Assembly: GCA_028023455.1 (NCBI GenBank) | Contig: JAQFVV010000348.1 | Span: 682,001 to 746,000, forward strand | Source of the DNA: Epiperipatus broadwayi | Lineage: Eukaryota > Onychophora > Udeonychophora > Euonychophora > Peripatidae | DNA: 64,000 nt | Direction: 5' to 3' | In this document: piece after piece, positions 32,491 to 44,560 of the stretch | Layout: each line of letters opens with the position of its first letter | How positions within the stretch are numbered: position 1 is the stretch's first letter | Notes under the pieces: generated by a model | Databases searched by the model: none | Told to the model about the DNA's origin: nothing | The model's input: the letters and a program-made list of their open reading frames with translations, nothing else | Position numbers and translations under genes: made by a program

Positions 32491-34325
32491 TTTTACTCAG
32501 TAAGTGTTGATTCACATACTATAACTGAGAAATTGAAACTGCAATGGACACATCATCCCTCTCCCATCCAGAGAAGAAGGAAACCAGCACCTGAAACAAT
32601 CCCCCCATACTCTCATCCCAGTTGCTCCCCATAGTGCTAGGATTTAGGCCCCAGGGACCCCAATCCCCCCCCCCCCCAGATTCTTCCATCTAGACAGCAA
32701 AGATGAGTGAAACAGTGGTACCTATCCAAGATAATTGTTGATTTACACAATATAATACAAAATTCCAACCACCATAAATAACATCATTCCCATCACCCCG
32801 GAAATGAGAAAATCTATGCCAGTAATGATCCCCTCTCACCCTCATCCCAGACCACCCAAAAACTAGAACTTAGGTTCCAGTGACACTCCCAGCCACCAGC
32901 CTCCCCCATCCAGGCAACAAAGATTAGTCAAACAGTGGTTTTAAACAAAAGGTAAAATCACAGCAACAATATCTAAGTTTTCAATGGCTGGCATACATTA
33001 TGTTCAATTTGAAGAACTGTTTCACTGTTTTACTCAATAACTGTTGATTTACAAAATCTTTTTTGGAAAACCAATTGACAGGTTGAATTTGTCCATAATT
33101 TATCCAGTGAAATCTAGAAACATTTATTCGTAAGATGGATAACTATTGATAGAATTCCAATGTTATGAAGTAACTGCTGATTCACACCACAAAATACAGA
33201 AACCAGAGCACAATGAAGCACATCATCCCCCACCGAAATGAGAAAGTCAATGCCTGTAATGATCCCCAAAGCATTTACAACCCAGCCCAACAGCTGTGGC
33301 CCAAGACCCCAGGACCCTCCCAACTACAAGATCATCCACCCTGGTGAGAAGGATGAGTGAAACACCCGCTCCAATCCCAACATAAATCACTGTGAATATC
33401 ACCAGAACTTTCAATGGCTGGCAACTAAGTTTTCCTCTTGTTATCAAAATCAAGAACTTTAATATATATATTAGGAAATACACACTTATATGCTAATATA
33501 ACCATCAATTCAAAGATCAGCAAGGCAACTGTTAATTTACATAGTGTAATGTAGAACTTAAAATGACAAATTGCAATTAGTCAGTATTGTTTTGGTTACT
33601 AATCCATGAGCTGATTAACTGTTGATAGTAATGTAATGTTACAATTCAGAATGATTTATCAATTCCAGAATTCAAATATGAATGGCAATTTGAAAGTCAA
33701 TTCTAAGTTCTAGAACCAACTGTTGATTTATATAGTGTAATGTAGAAGTTAAAATGATTGATTGAACTTTGACCATAATATTTTGCTGCCTTTATTCATG
33801 ATATGATTTACTGTTGGTAAAAATCAAATGCTACAATTAAAGATGATTTATAAAGTCTAGAATTCAAAAATGAATAGCATTTTGAGAGAAAAAATATATG
33901 AAGATGAAAAAATACCCGGTTTGAAATAACAGTGCTAAAACTGCATTTAACAATGCTGTAATATATATATTGGGAAATACACACCTATATTATATGCTGT
34001 ACAACCACCACTTTAAAGATCAGCAAGACAACTGTTAATTTACATAGTGTAATATAGAAATTAAAATGACAATTGCAATTAGACTGTATTGTTTTTGTTG
34101 CATTGATAGTAATCCAATGTTACAATTTAGGCTGATTTATCAATTCCAGAATTCAAATATGAATGACATTCAAAAGTCAATTCAAAGTTCTAGAAAGCAA
34201 CTGTTGATTTATATAGTGTAATGTAGAAGTTAAAATGACTGATTGAGTTTTGACTGTAATATTTTGCTGCCTTTATCCATGATATGATTTATTGTTGGTG
34301 ATAATCAAATGTTGTGATCATCTGG
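32490..34325. repeat. complex tandem repeat, partly GC-richer
   Basis: The word actgttgatttacatagtgt and close variants recurs at about 32505, 32742, 33037, 33172, 33527, 33716, 34028 and 34199. In the first half the units carry a C-rich block with catcatccc, ccagtaatgatcccc, and ggcaacaaagattagt-type words (three copies, near 32540, 32780 and 33205). In the second half a unit of about 480 bp (33460-33900) is repeated (33955-34320). The block is richer in C than its surroundings and contains a C run near 32667. It encodes no recognisable protein. Confidence 0.8.
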
Positions 34326-35155
34326 AGAGAATATGAATAATTTTAATGATATTTAATTCTCTAAACTAGGAAAAATGGAACTAAAATGGGGAGCCAGTAA
34401 CAGAGCCAACTGGAGTCCTTGGCTCCCTCTAGTGGACTCCACAATATCTGTTTTACAGCACCAAGTCCCACTTTCGGTAATTGTTATTATTTTGCTTGTT
34501 GAAATATAATTCAACTTAAAGCTTTTATTTGGTAAGACTACCATGAATGTTTTTGTATTTTGGAATGACATTTAGCCTCTCATCTGTGTTTGATTTGCTA
34601 CCTATTGCTTTCACTTAAAATATGCATGGACTAAGCCTTTTGCTTTCTTTTATTTAATATATATTTTGTGAATGAGTTATCATTTGCTTATTTTTATTTT
34701 ATTACAAGCCTTCCAAATAAAAGCATTAAATTGAGTAACATTTTGGAAAACAAATAATAACAATCACTAAAATTGGAAATTGGCACTGTAAAATCGAAGT
34801 CAATTAAAAATAAAATGTCTGCATTTATTGTTGAATTTACAGCGGCAAAAGTTTCTTAAATATTAACTTTTGCTTATTTTTATTTTCATGCATTTTTCAA
34901 AATATATTATTATTTTCATTTTATTTAATATACACGTGACATAAATTCAAAAATAAATATGGATATTTTATTTTTTATCAATTAGTTTTTCTTTTGCTCA
35001 ATACTAACACTCTGTGGAACAATAGACCATACACCATAGAAACACCATAATATATGAAATTTGTATGTGCATTTAAACACTTGTACAGTATTTAGTTTAA
35101 ATCAACTTTTACAACATAATATTTGTTTCACCAATTCTTCATAATTAATTCAATA
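34326..35155 (+). other. DNAH7: intron DNA, nothing recognised
   Basis: AT-rich sequence with a slightly richer patch at 34370-34450 and no recognisable element. Confidence 0.45.
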
Positions 35156-35640
35156 TGCTTCAACATATAAAGGTGAAATTACAAAATTCTAAATCTTAAT
35201 ATTGGCTAAGTGCTTTCAGAGCCTGTTTGCTCCATATTCATAGCCTTAATATGTATTAAACTTATTGTATGCAAATTTATGCAAAACAAATTTGACCATC
35301 CATTGTTATAAACAAAAATGAAGGTAATTCTATATTTGTTGATCATCAAAAGGCAGTTAATCATGTATTTGAACCCTTCAGGGCTGAGAAAGTATGTACT
35401 GAGAGAAATGATGCCAAAAGGAAAATCAAGGAGGCTTCTTCATTGCTAGTGACATAAATGCTATAAATAGAAAGGACACATGTTTTGCAATTTCAAAAAA
35501 ATGGATGGTCTGATTTGTTTTGCATAAATTTGCATACAATGAATTTAATACACATACTAAGGCTATGCAGGGTCTGAAAGTGCTTAGCCAATATTGAGAT
35601 TTAGAATTTAGTAATTTTGCCTTTATACGTTGAAGCGTAT
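35156..35640. repeat. palindromic element, same group as 6257-6522
   Basis: Arms at about 35156-35314 and 35493-35640 are reverse complements with scattered mismatches. The core on the + strand of the right arm reads ggctatgcagggtctgaaag, then tgcttagcc, so ggcta and tagcc can pair around a GAAAG hairpin. The left arm complement has the longer form, with a gagc/gctc stem before TGAAAG. The loop of about 180 bp contains no gene. Confidence 0.75.
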
Positions 35641-35960
35641 TATATTAAAATAATATTATTATGTTTGCCCAAACTACTGTGTTATTTTACATATGCATTT
35701 TTTAAATGAAACATTTTATTTCTTAAGGTTATCTTTATTTTTAAATGATTTATTATTTTTGAATAAAAAATAACTTCTCTGCAAATTTTTTTTTTTTTAA
35801 ATTTGGTTTATATTCTTATTTTCAATTAACAAAACACCAGACTTAGCATAGCATATGGATTGATCGGTTCACTTAATGCCCATATTTTTTTAACTATTTC
35901 ACTGAAAATAATTTATCCAAGAATTAGCTTATATTTGTAAATTGTATATTTTAAATCAGT
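35641..35960 (+). other. DNAH7: intron DNA, nothing recognised
   Basis: AT-rich sequence without recognisable features. Confidence 0.45.
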
Positions 35961-35964
35961 GTAA

Positions 35965-36095
35965 TTGTCCTATGGTTTAGTGAAGTGGTAGAGTGTGGGA
36001 CTCTGGAGTGTAAGAACATTGGATTTATTCCAGTTCTAGCACTTCTGGTGCTTGAACTTCTGAGCAATAAAGCTATTTTATTATTATTATTAATT
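35965..36095 (+). repeat. tRNA-derived SINE-like element with (TTA)n tail
   Basis: The sequence tttagtgaagtggtagagtg resembles a tRNA D-arm/A-box. About 35 bases on, ggatttattccagttct resembles a weakened B-box. The body then ends in gagcaataaagctatttta and a ttattatta tail, a typical SINE layout. Only one copy was recognised here and its target duplication is unclear. Confidence 0.5.
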
Positions 36096-37254
36096 AAAAG
36101 CATTTAAGGAAGTGATTTCAAATTATTTACATCTGTGTTCTTACCTGAAAGCTGATGGGATTAAATAAGCACTAGAATAGTAAGACTACTGTGTCTGAAT
36201 AATCAGTCAGAATACAAATATAATTTATACAAATACAACTTTTTGGTTACATTTATTTATTAACAAAGTAATAAACAACAATAAAATATATTAAAATATT
36301 AATTAATCCTTAGTCTGAACAACAGTAATGTGACAGACAACTATTTGACAGACTGTGTGTCATTCTTTCTCAGGAAAATAAAACAATAATAACTCATTGT
36401 GCCTCACTATTGTCAGCTAATTTAGCAATTAATTGTCTCCTTTTTCATTATTCCTTGACTGCTATGACAATGGCTGCATTGGAGAAGACTTGTACTTCTC
36501 TACATCTTTCACTCAAGTTTTCTCATTTACATCTATTAGAAACAAGACTATGTGCAGGGCATTATTTTTTTCTAATTTTAAAGTACTTCAGAACAATCCA
36601 CACAATTAGAAAAGGGCATTTGCTAATAGGTATAGATATATTAAAGTGCTGAAAATGTACTCAAACATTCCAAAGACTAAATGATAACACTTGATTGCTT
36701 GTTTTTAATGATAGTTTACATTGTTTGTGACCCCTTTAACATGTTTTAGCATTTCTATTTTGAACATTATAAACTTTGATAATCCCTTTATATCAATACA
36801 ATTCTTAATTTATACATATATTGTTAGGTATTGAATTCAAACCCTACATAAATTCCCAAATACCTGAGAATGCTGGAGAAATATCTCTTTATTCAACGAT
36901 TTATTAATCAAAGAGAAGACAAACTATATTTTGAATACCTATTAGTTTGAATTGTAAACATATAAATAGTTGTCTGTAGACACAAACTCAATAAATATTT
37001 TTTCTAATTTTGCTTATTAATCTTCTTTAAAATTAGTTTATGCTTTAATCATACTTTGGTTCTAATACTTGTTTTATTGATTTATGAATTTTAACTTATA
37101 ACTTTTAAATCATTCAGATTATTTTTTAATAGGCAGGTTTTGTATGTCTGAATATGGATGAGTGTATGCCTGCATTTACAGACATAAATCTAAAGACATT
37201 TACGGATGTATTTAAAAAGAAGAGTTATGTTTAAATATTTGTCTGAAGGTTAGT
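36096..37254 (+). other. DNAH7: intron DNA, nothing recognised
   Basis: AT-rich sequence. The short frame at 36410-36652 resembles nothing known. No mobile-element ends were found. Confidence 0.5.
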
Positions 37255-37474
37255 AATGATGGTATATTATAAGATGTAATATGTTGGACTATTTCCATCA
37301 TTTATAAGTGAATGTGAATGTGTAGAAAATTTTAAACCTTTCAAATACAAACAACTTGTTAGTAATAACACACAAATAGACAATACAGGTTAGTAATTAC
37401 ACAATGTTTAGAGTAGTATTATTCTCCATTCTTCTTCAGGTGTTGCTGGCCTATATGCACAGTGAAAATATTCA

Positions 37475-37560
37475 CTTAGAAGTTGAACTCGCACCTTTAG
37501 ATCCTTGTATATTGAATTTAAGGCAAATGCTCTACCAACTGAGCTATTCTGTTAAAGGCA
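37475..37560 (-). ncRNA. tRNA-like domain in the PLE tail (second copy)
   Basis: The minus strand reads aatagctcagttggtagagc, an almost perfect tRNA D-arm with A-box. Some 40 bases later comes aaggtgcgagttcaacttct, a B-box/T-arm-like segment. The stretch between, with cctt and aagg, could pair as an enlarged anticodon arm. It occupies the same place as in the copy at 20966-21052. It is a decayed tRNA-derived module, not a working tRNA gene. Confidence 0.62.
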
Positions 37561-37650
37561 ACATATAGTAGAAATTTAATATATTTATATATGAGGGTTG
37601 GTTCAAATCCTCCCAAGTCCTTCAATTTTTTTAAACAAGTCTAATTATTT

Positions 37651-37917
37651 TTATTTTTTCCTAAGAGTAAGATTAATTAGAGGCTTCCATATATTGTGTA
37701 TTGCCACACTGGGTTGACTTATAGGATTATTTACCATTGTCATATGAGCAGCTTCCTTGAATTTTCTTCTATGCATTTTTTCCTCTTTATCCAATATCTT
37801 TGTATTTTCCCACTTAAGCATGTGGTCATTAGTACATACATGATCTACTATGGTAGACTCATCTGTTTTTTCCCATTTAACCATTAGTTTGTGTTCCTTC
37901 AATCGTTCAAAGTGCAA
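37651..37917 (-). pseudogene. PLE GIY-YIG endonuclease, C-terminal fragment
   Basis: An 88-codon open frame reads H-F-E-R-L-K-E-H, then S-T-I-V-D-H-V-C-T-N-D-H-M-L-K-W, N-T-K-I-L-D-K-E-E-K, and H-R-R-K-F-K-E-A-A-H-M, ending I-W-K-P-L-I. The R-x-K-E-H...DH...H...W...K-I-L-D-x-E...R-R-K-x-K-E-A pattern is the C-terminal half of the GIY-YIG nuclease attached to Penelope-like reverse transcriptases, which cuts DNA for integration. The GIY and YIG motifs and the whole polymerase are missing through 5' truncation, so the fragment is not functional. Confidence 0.82.
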
Positions 37918-37929
37918 AGCAAAATGCTA

Positions 37930-39740
37930 AAATATATGGAAGGCAGGAATATCCATTTGTCTATTAAAAGTAATTATACTTAAAGGAAATGAAACCATTC
38001 CAGTGCCAAATGGTCCTTGTAGAAGCAAGTTATTTCACCATCATCATCACAGTAAAAAGAATTGCAAGCCCAAGCCAAAATAGGACTGTTCCAGTAAACC
38101 ACTGTAATTGATAAATTCTATGCATGTTAATATTAGTATCAAGATGACTTTAAAATCATTGGACTCTTTGGTAACTGTCTGCACCTCAAAGTAAAAGAAG
38201 AACTGGTAATATGAATTTTAATTATATTTTTATCAGTGACTGTTAACAAATATTTTTTAATAATAAATCCATTTATTTTTCTCTTTAAATCTTAAAATGT
38301 GAATCAATTAGAAAAGATTTTCAATAATAATAAATATTGTTCTATTGATGCATTATGTATTCTTAGATTATTACATGTAACCATTTATATGTGTATTTTA
38401 TTTTTATATAATGTGTTTATTGTGTAGGGATGCAAATATTATGAAATATGTTGATTTATATTATATTGTATGTAAAAAGGGTTGAATAGTTTTTTTATTC
38501 ATAATGGGAATTGTCACATATACACACCTAGCAATATAATTATGCTTATATGTATGTTTGTTGAGCATGAATGTTAAAAATTGGTAGAAATTTAGCATTA
38601 GGAGAAATGGATTTTTAAAAATAGTTAGTGACCTAGATTGGTAAAAAGGGAGATAGGTAATTTGAAGCTGATTTCCCTAAATTTTACCTCTATAATCTAA
38701 CCAACCTTTCTCTGCTCATTTCTCTTTTTAATATGTTTATTTTTATCAATATAAAAATATATGTTATATGCAATAGGCAAGTCTGTGCATGCATAGAGTG
38801 TTTATTTTTTTAAAATAAAAATGTTTTTTAAGATATAAGAATTTTATTTATCCACTATAGAAATTAATGCACACACATCATGCTAGATGATATGAACATT
38901 GAGTATATATCATTAAGGGAAAGGGGGAAGATCTTTGGTATTATGATTATTACTATTTAAATGTAAACAATTGATCATTATTAATTATATAAATTTTCTA
39001 TCTGTATTATTAACGATTGATCAGTAATAAATGTTAATTTGTTTTTATTAAAAGAGGCATATATTGGTGATAGATATGATTTGTTGTTGTGAGTTAATTG
39101 CAAAAGCTGTGGCTGGAAACATCATCATCATCAACATTGTTATATTATTATTAATAGACTAAATAGGTATGTTTAAAGGCCATATATAAATAATGATTCT
39201 CATTATGATTATTTGTGAGCCATCAGCAAGAGACATGACTATCATTGAAGGATCTGATAAATCTATAGTACTTAAATTGAACTGGTAACACCTGTGAGAA
39301 TATTAAATGTGAATTTATGATATTAAAATCTTATAATATTATTTGCACAATTAAAGTATAAGGATGCTATTTTCCCTTCATACAAGTGCACGTTATAAAT
39401 ATTGTACCAATTGGGTTTGAACCAGGTACACATATAAATAAGTATATGGTATAACTTTATCTAGGTTTCGGCAATCTAGTGTTGCCTAGGTAAAACACAT
39501 ATACATTAAGTAAAACTGAATAAAAGAGAAATAAGAGTTTGATTTCCCTTTTTTTCCCCAGCTTGATGATATTTAATATTTAATTTATTAATATTTTTTA
39601 ATTAGTTACAACTAGCGCCAGCATGCGACTATGAGTTGAACGGTGTTTTATGTATGTGGAAAGAGGAAAAGGGATGATTCTTTGTTGAAAGAATCTATTA
39701 TTAGAGATAAATGTAATTTCACTATCATTTTTTATTCAGT
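37930..39740 (+). other. DNAH7: intron DNA, nothing recognised
   Basis: AT-rich sequence with short repeats of catcatcatc near 38043 and 39123. No gene or element is recognised. Confidence 0.5.
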
Positions 39741-39752
39741 TACAATAGCTAG

Positions 39753-39853
<101 letters not shown>

Positions 39854-40139
39854 GAGCAATACTTTGACTATTTTATTGACACAAAACTATTTCATACCCT
39901 GTATCAAATTATTATTTATTTATCAATAGTAATTAAAAAAACAGATTAGTAAAAATAAAACCTATCAGAGTAGTAAAAAAGCAACTGTAAAATATTTAAG
40001 ATGGGAGATATACTTTATTTCACATAAAATAAATGTCATTTTAGATACATTAAATTTTAATGCTTGATTTCAATGTCATATTAATGCTAATTTTAAAATT
40101 AAAATATTTTACTAATAAACTAATTTATTTTATTTTTAG

Positions 40140-40268
40140 CTGTTAGATGGCATTTTGTTGACTTTACCTCGATTGACAAGCAGTGGTGAAAAGTCACCAG
40201 CAGAAGTGATTGAACAATTGTCAGAAGATATATTGTCAAAATTGCCTCAAAACTATGATCTAGAAAAG
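40140..40268 (+). CDS. DNAH7: axonemal dynein heavy chain, exon
   Basis: The exon follows a T-rich tract and AG at 40138-40139 and ends before gtaaga at 40269. It has 43 codons, phase 0 at both ends. It encodes L-L-D-G-I-L-L-T-L-P-R, then G-E-K-S-P-A-E-V-I-E-Q-L, then D-I-L-S-K-L-P-Q-N-Y-D-L-E-K. This is the segment between the H-x-N-A-D-I-T-K-D motif and the E-S-M-N-T-V-L motif in DNAH3/7/12-type heavy chains. The D-I-L-S-K-L-P phrase is typical of this group. The intron before it is 18.3 kb and contains the intact RTE LINE on the same strand. Confidence 0.94.
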
Positions 40269-43200
40269 GTAAGAATAAATAAAAGAACCGTTATGAATGG
40301 AAAAAAGAACAGTTAAGAATAGAAAAAAGAACAGTTAACACTTTACCTGTTAGAAAACATAATTACATTATATTTTTGAATAATTTATACAGCCACAAAA
40401 AATAGTTCTGAGTACTAACTTCAATATTTTAAGATATTTACAAAAATATAGTTCTAACAATTTTATTTTTTATAAATATATATAATTTATTCCATGTTAT
40501 TTCTTCAATTCTTAAAAATATTTTTAAATATATTGAAATTATTACAATTTGATCTACTATTTCCTACCATCACACTTTTAACCATACATTTTAAATAAAT
40601 ATATTAATGATTATTTTTAATCATTAAAAATTTTAATTGTGCATAGCAATATATTGTAATGATCTGCTAATCAACACAGACATTTTTCTGTCTTTTGTAA
40701 CCATTCGTTGTCTAAAAATATTTTTATATTTATCATTTTTTATACATTATTAATTATTACTCATATGATTATTTACTAATGTTTTATTATTTTCTTTATA
40801 TGAATGGCTTTCTTATTTAATGCCTTCAACATCAGATCACAAATTCAAGCAGAGGGGTAGAATATCATTGGTATATTAACCATCAACAATACCTACTGCC
40901 AAATCAAGGCTACACAAATGGCCAACCCCAACCATCTTTCCTGACCATAGCATCCTTCCTTACTGCTGGGACAATGCCTGCCATTCAACGCAATTTATTA
41001 GGAAAGAGATGTATTCCTCATCATAAAATTTGTGTAGATCAAGTGTGGCTTAAGGTTCTTAAGTATAATAATGTTGCATGCCAATTAAAGTTGTATATAC
41101 CGCCCGACCAGGGAAAGAATAGTAAAAGTGTTTTGAGATTGCTAGGACAGCATAATGCATCAGAACAGACCATTGATTTTCAAAAGGGCTTAAGAGAATA
41201 AGGAGATCTCAATTAAAACATTATAGTTAGAATTCCATGAAGTGAGACATAAACATAATAGTGGGGAATAGACAGACTAGTTTGCCATTATTAGGTGACC
41301 ATGTGTTTCTTTGCCACTTGGAATAACAATTTTAAAGGTATAAGTAAAATCATTTTTTTAACAATTTTTTTTTGTTTGTTCCTCTAATTAGGGGAATGTG
41401 AAGTAGTAAATCTGTAGTACATATTTAACTTCACTGCCTGATGACATTACATACCTTTAAAGTAGGGTTTGAGCCAGTTTATATGTTTATTTGGTCATTC
41501 AGGAATGTTAAGCACACACATATACACATATCACTTCCACCCTGTTTATTCAAAATGGTTATGTATAACCAGTTGAATTATTATTTTAGCTTAAGTATAT
41601 TTTATTTCCAAGCTTGTAAATTCCCTTCACTTAGATAATTGTGTATGTGCGTATATGTGTTATAGATATAAAAATAAATACAATTAATGTAGAGCTAAAG
41701 CAATGCCAGAAATTCTAAAAAGTATTATTATAATTTAAAAAGGTCATTCTCATTTAAACTATTTCAAGTTAAACCAAAAATCATATTTTAAAGTTATTTG
41801 CAATTTTTAAAATACGTTTAAATAATGCTTTCTGGAACGTATTGTTTACATCTTCCAATGTTGCTAAATTTCAAGTATAGGAGGAGCAGAAGTTCTAGGA
41901 ATGCACAGAAGGAGTTCAAATCACTCTTCTCTCTCATATTTGTTTATAAAGTGGAAACAATATGAACTGTGAGTAAAAACAATTTGCCTCCCTGATCTTA
42001 AATCGTCTCTGTCCTGCCGTCTGCCATGCCATTGCTACTTGAGAACTGTTATGTTTAACTGTGAAAGAACTATTGGAAGATGCTTACCATTATTTTATTA
42101 ATATTGTGCCTTGCTAAACTTCATATACGTTATTAAAAGTGGCCACCATAACTTCTAAAGGTAATCCATTTTGCCAAAGAATGAACTCTTAATTCTCCTC
42201 ACTTCACTTCTTTCCTAAATCTTAATTGTAATCATAATGTAATCTTTATTTATTTGGTAATTGACTATAAACTTAATTATCATTAAATTTGTGACTTTCT
42301 CTCTTAAGTTTTAAACTTGTTCTTTGAAACGCTAAGCACAGAATTACGTACTTTAAATCTATCATTAGCTTTTTTAAGTTTCACACTCTAATTATTTTAT
42401 TTCATGCAGCAAAACTTATTTTAAATATATATCTTATTAAATTAGTTTTAGTGTGCTAATGTTTTAATCTAGCAAACTTATATTATTTCAATCATCAATC
42501 CGATATTTTGGAATATTTAAATAGTTAAAAGTAAAATTTCTTACTGAACGCTGTTCGCTCGATTAAATATTTGAAATATATGCTTAATGGCAAATTGTTT
42601 AAAAATTATATTATGGCATAAGATAAACCTTTTGTTGTTGTCACTATCGATATTTAAATGCATTTTATCTTCTTAAAATAAATTTGATTATTAATATTTT
42701 AATAACTATTTATTATTTATACGCCATTAAGAGTTAAATTGCTTATAATAAATACTTGGACTTGGACTTGTTAAATAGGAAATAATATTTTCCCTCTTCT
42801 ATATTCGACATTCTAAATTTTTTAAAGTTATATGTATGATGCTGAGTGGGTTATTGTTTTATCATGGCATTACACATGCTATTATTGCTTTATTTAAGCT
42901 TAAATTATTTCATTAGTCATTTAAGACTTAAGCCATATTCGCATTTCTTACTTATGATAGCATTTTAAAGAATTATAATTTGCTTTATCATATTTACTCA
43001 TCCGAACTCCAGATTTTCTTTACGTAACTCGTATAGGAATGAGGTTTGGTATAACCGATCTCAGGATAAACATTAGAATATTAAGGCTCTGCATGTGAAA
43101 CATCGGAGGGCATACCATGGAATCCTTACCACTCATATTTTCGAATATTGCCTTGTAATAAATACAAGCGGAATCATATATGTGATAAAACCTTCCAGTC

Positions 43201-44560
43201 CAAAGACGGACATCTGTTCCATTTTAAATGCTGTCATTATAGTTAGCACTGCGAGTTCTTTTATGTGTAATTCTTATATTATCTATAAGACATGGCACAG
43301 TGATGTTTGTAAACAACTCATTTATAATTTTTCGAATATTTTAGGATTGTCACAGTAAAACTTATTAGGTTAACCCATTCCTCATTTGTATAGGCCCAGA
43401 TATGCTCATAAACGATAAATTATTAACTATCATATCAAGAGTAAACCTCTCTTTAGAGATGAATTTGTAAATGCCCTTATCATTACTTAAAGTAATAATC
43501 ACAGCATTGATAACATTAATTTATTATTATTTATAACTCATTAGCATTCTAAATCAGTTGCTTATATGCAAAGTAATAACCGCATTAAATCTGTGCTTTG
43601 TTTTCTAATGTAAATTAAATTGTTTATATTTATTAAATTATTATGTTTTAATAATTACTCATGTGTTGTATCTTACTGACTCTCACTCATTGAATTCCAT
43701 TAAATATTTATAATAGTGTTAGTAATATTTAGAAGTTATAACTGATTACTTCAAATAGATATTTATCTCTGGGTTATTCTGTTCTTGCTCATTCTGGATG
43801 GATACTATTTTATAATTCATGTTTCTTTTGCAATGCTAGCTGTGTGCAATTCATTTAAAATTTATAAATTGTCCCTTCACATAAGATATTTGATTGAGCC
43901 AAGATTTGATATTATTTATTTACATTAATTACCCTATAGATCTCATGTTTCTCTGCTGTGTCTCTGGGACCAGAATGAATAAAATTTCATGTTATCATCA
44001 GAAGTGTTGTTTATAATGTTATAGTTTTAGAGAAGAGCAAATAGGGCAGAATTCATGATTGCTCCTGACCTGTGTATCTTGGGTATGAGTGGATTTAGGG
44101 TACTTCTGCTTAGATTCTAAACCTTGTTAAATGAACATACAATTCTGACCAGTACAACTTGCACACATAATATATTCTAAATTAAAAAAGAAGATAAATG
44201 GTGATGCTATGCTTTAAATGTACAATCATATACATCAGAGTGAAATGTATATTTTTTCTGTTTTATAAATGTGTCAGTTTTGATATGGTGGAGGGGATAT
44301 AAATTTATACTGGGAAATTTAAATGTAAATAACCCAGCAATTAAATATGTTTTATTTTAAATTATCAAATTCTGATGTATATTTTTGTTTTTGAGTTGCG
44401 TGTTGAAAACAAAAACTTAAAAATAATGTTAACCTTTTTACAACATGTAATCTTTATAAAAAAATTTGTTTTTTGGTAGAATGTAGTTTTAATGACTGCG
44501 GGCAAATCAGTGACCTCACCCTTTTATGTAAAAACACATAAATGGTCATTTGGCTTGACA
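40269..44560 (+). other. DNAH7: intron DNA, unidentified moderately complex blocks
   Basis: No gene recognised. The stretch 40840-41220 is more balanced in composition and has an open frame (40974-41201) that I cannot assign. Blocks at 41880-42200 and 43000-43400 are also less AT-rich and look like old mobile-element DNA, but no protein or terminal repeat supports a family. Confidence 0.4.

Larger units (their letters stand above)
37255..37920 (-). mobile_element. Penelope-like element 3' fragment
   Basis: On the minus strand the order is GIY-YIG C-terminus (37917-37651), untranslated spacer, tRNA-like domain (37560-37475), then the tail ending gatggaaatagtccaacata near 37300-37281. It is collinear with 20680-21243, which establishes a repeat family with a fixed 3' architecture. 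It is truncated 5' within the endonuclease. Unlike the other copy it has no inverted tail that I can see. Confidence 0.78.

Noticed and set aside
32490-34325. A CRISPR-like array
   Set aside because: Repeat units are long, imperfect and irregularly spaced in a eukaryotic intron; no cas genes or unique spacers.
37696-37887. + strand frame of 63 codons, similar to the minus frame at 20572-20838
   Set aside because: Both are the antisense of the conserved PLE GIY-YIG coding segment.
40974-41201. 75-codon frame in a less AT-rich block as an extra dynein exon
   Set aside because: The sequence does not match any dynein segment, and exons 40140-40268 and 58118-58594 already join without a gap.
43095-43358. 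87-codon + strand frame as a possible gene
   Set aside because: No recognisable domain, no splice-site or neighbour support, and ordinary AT-rich composition.
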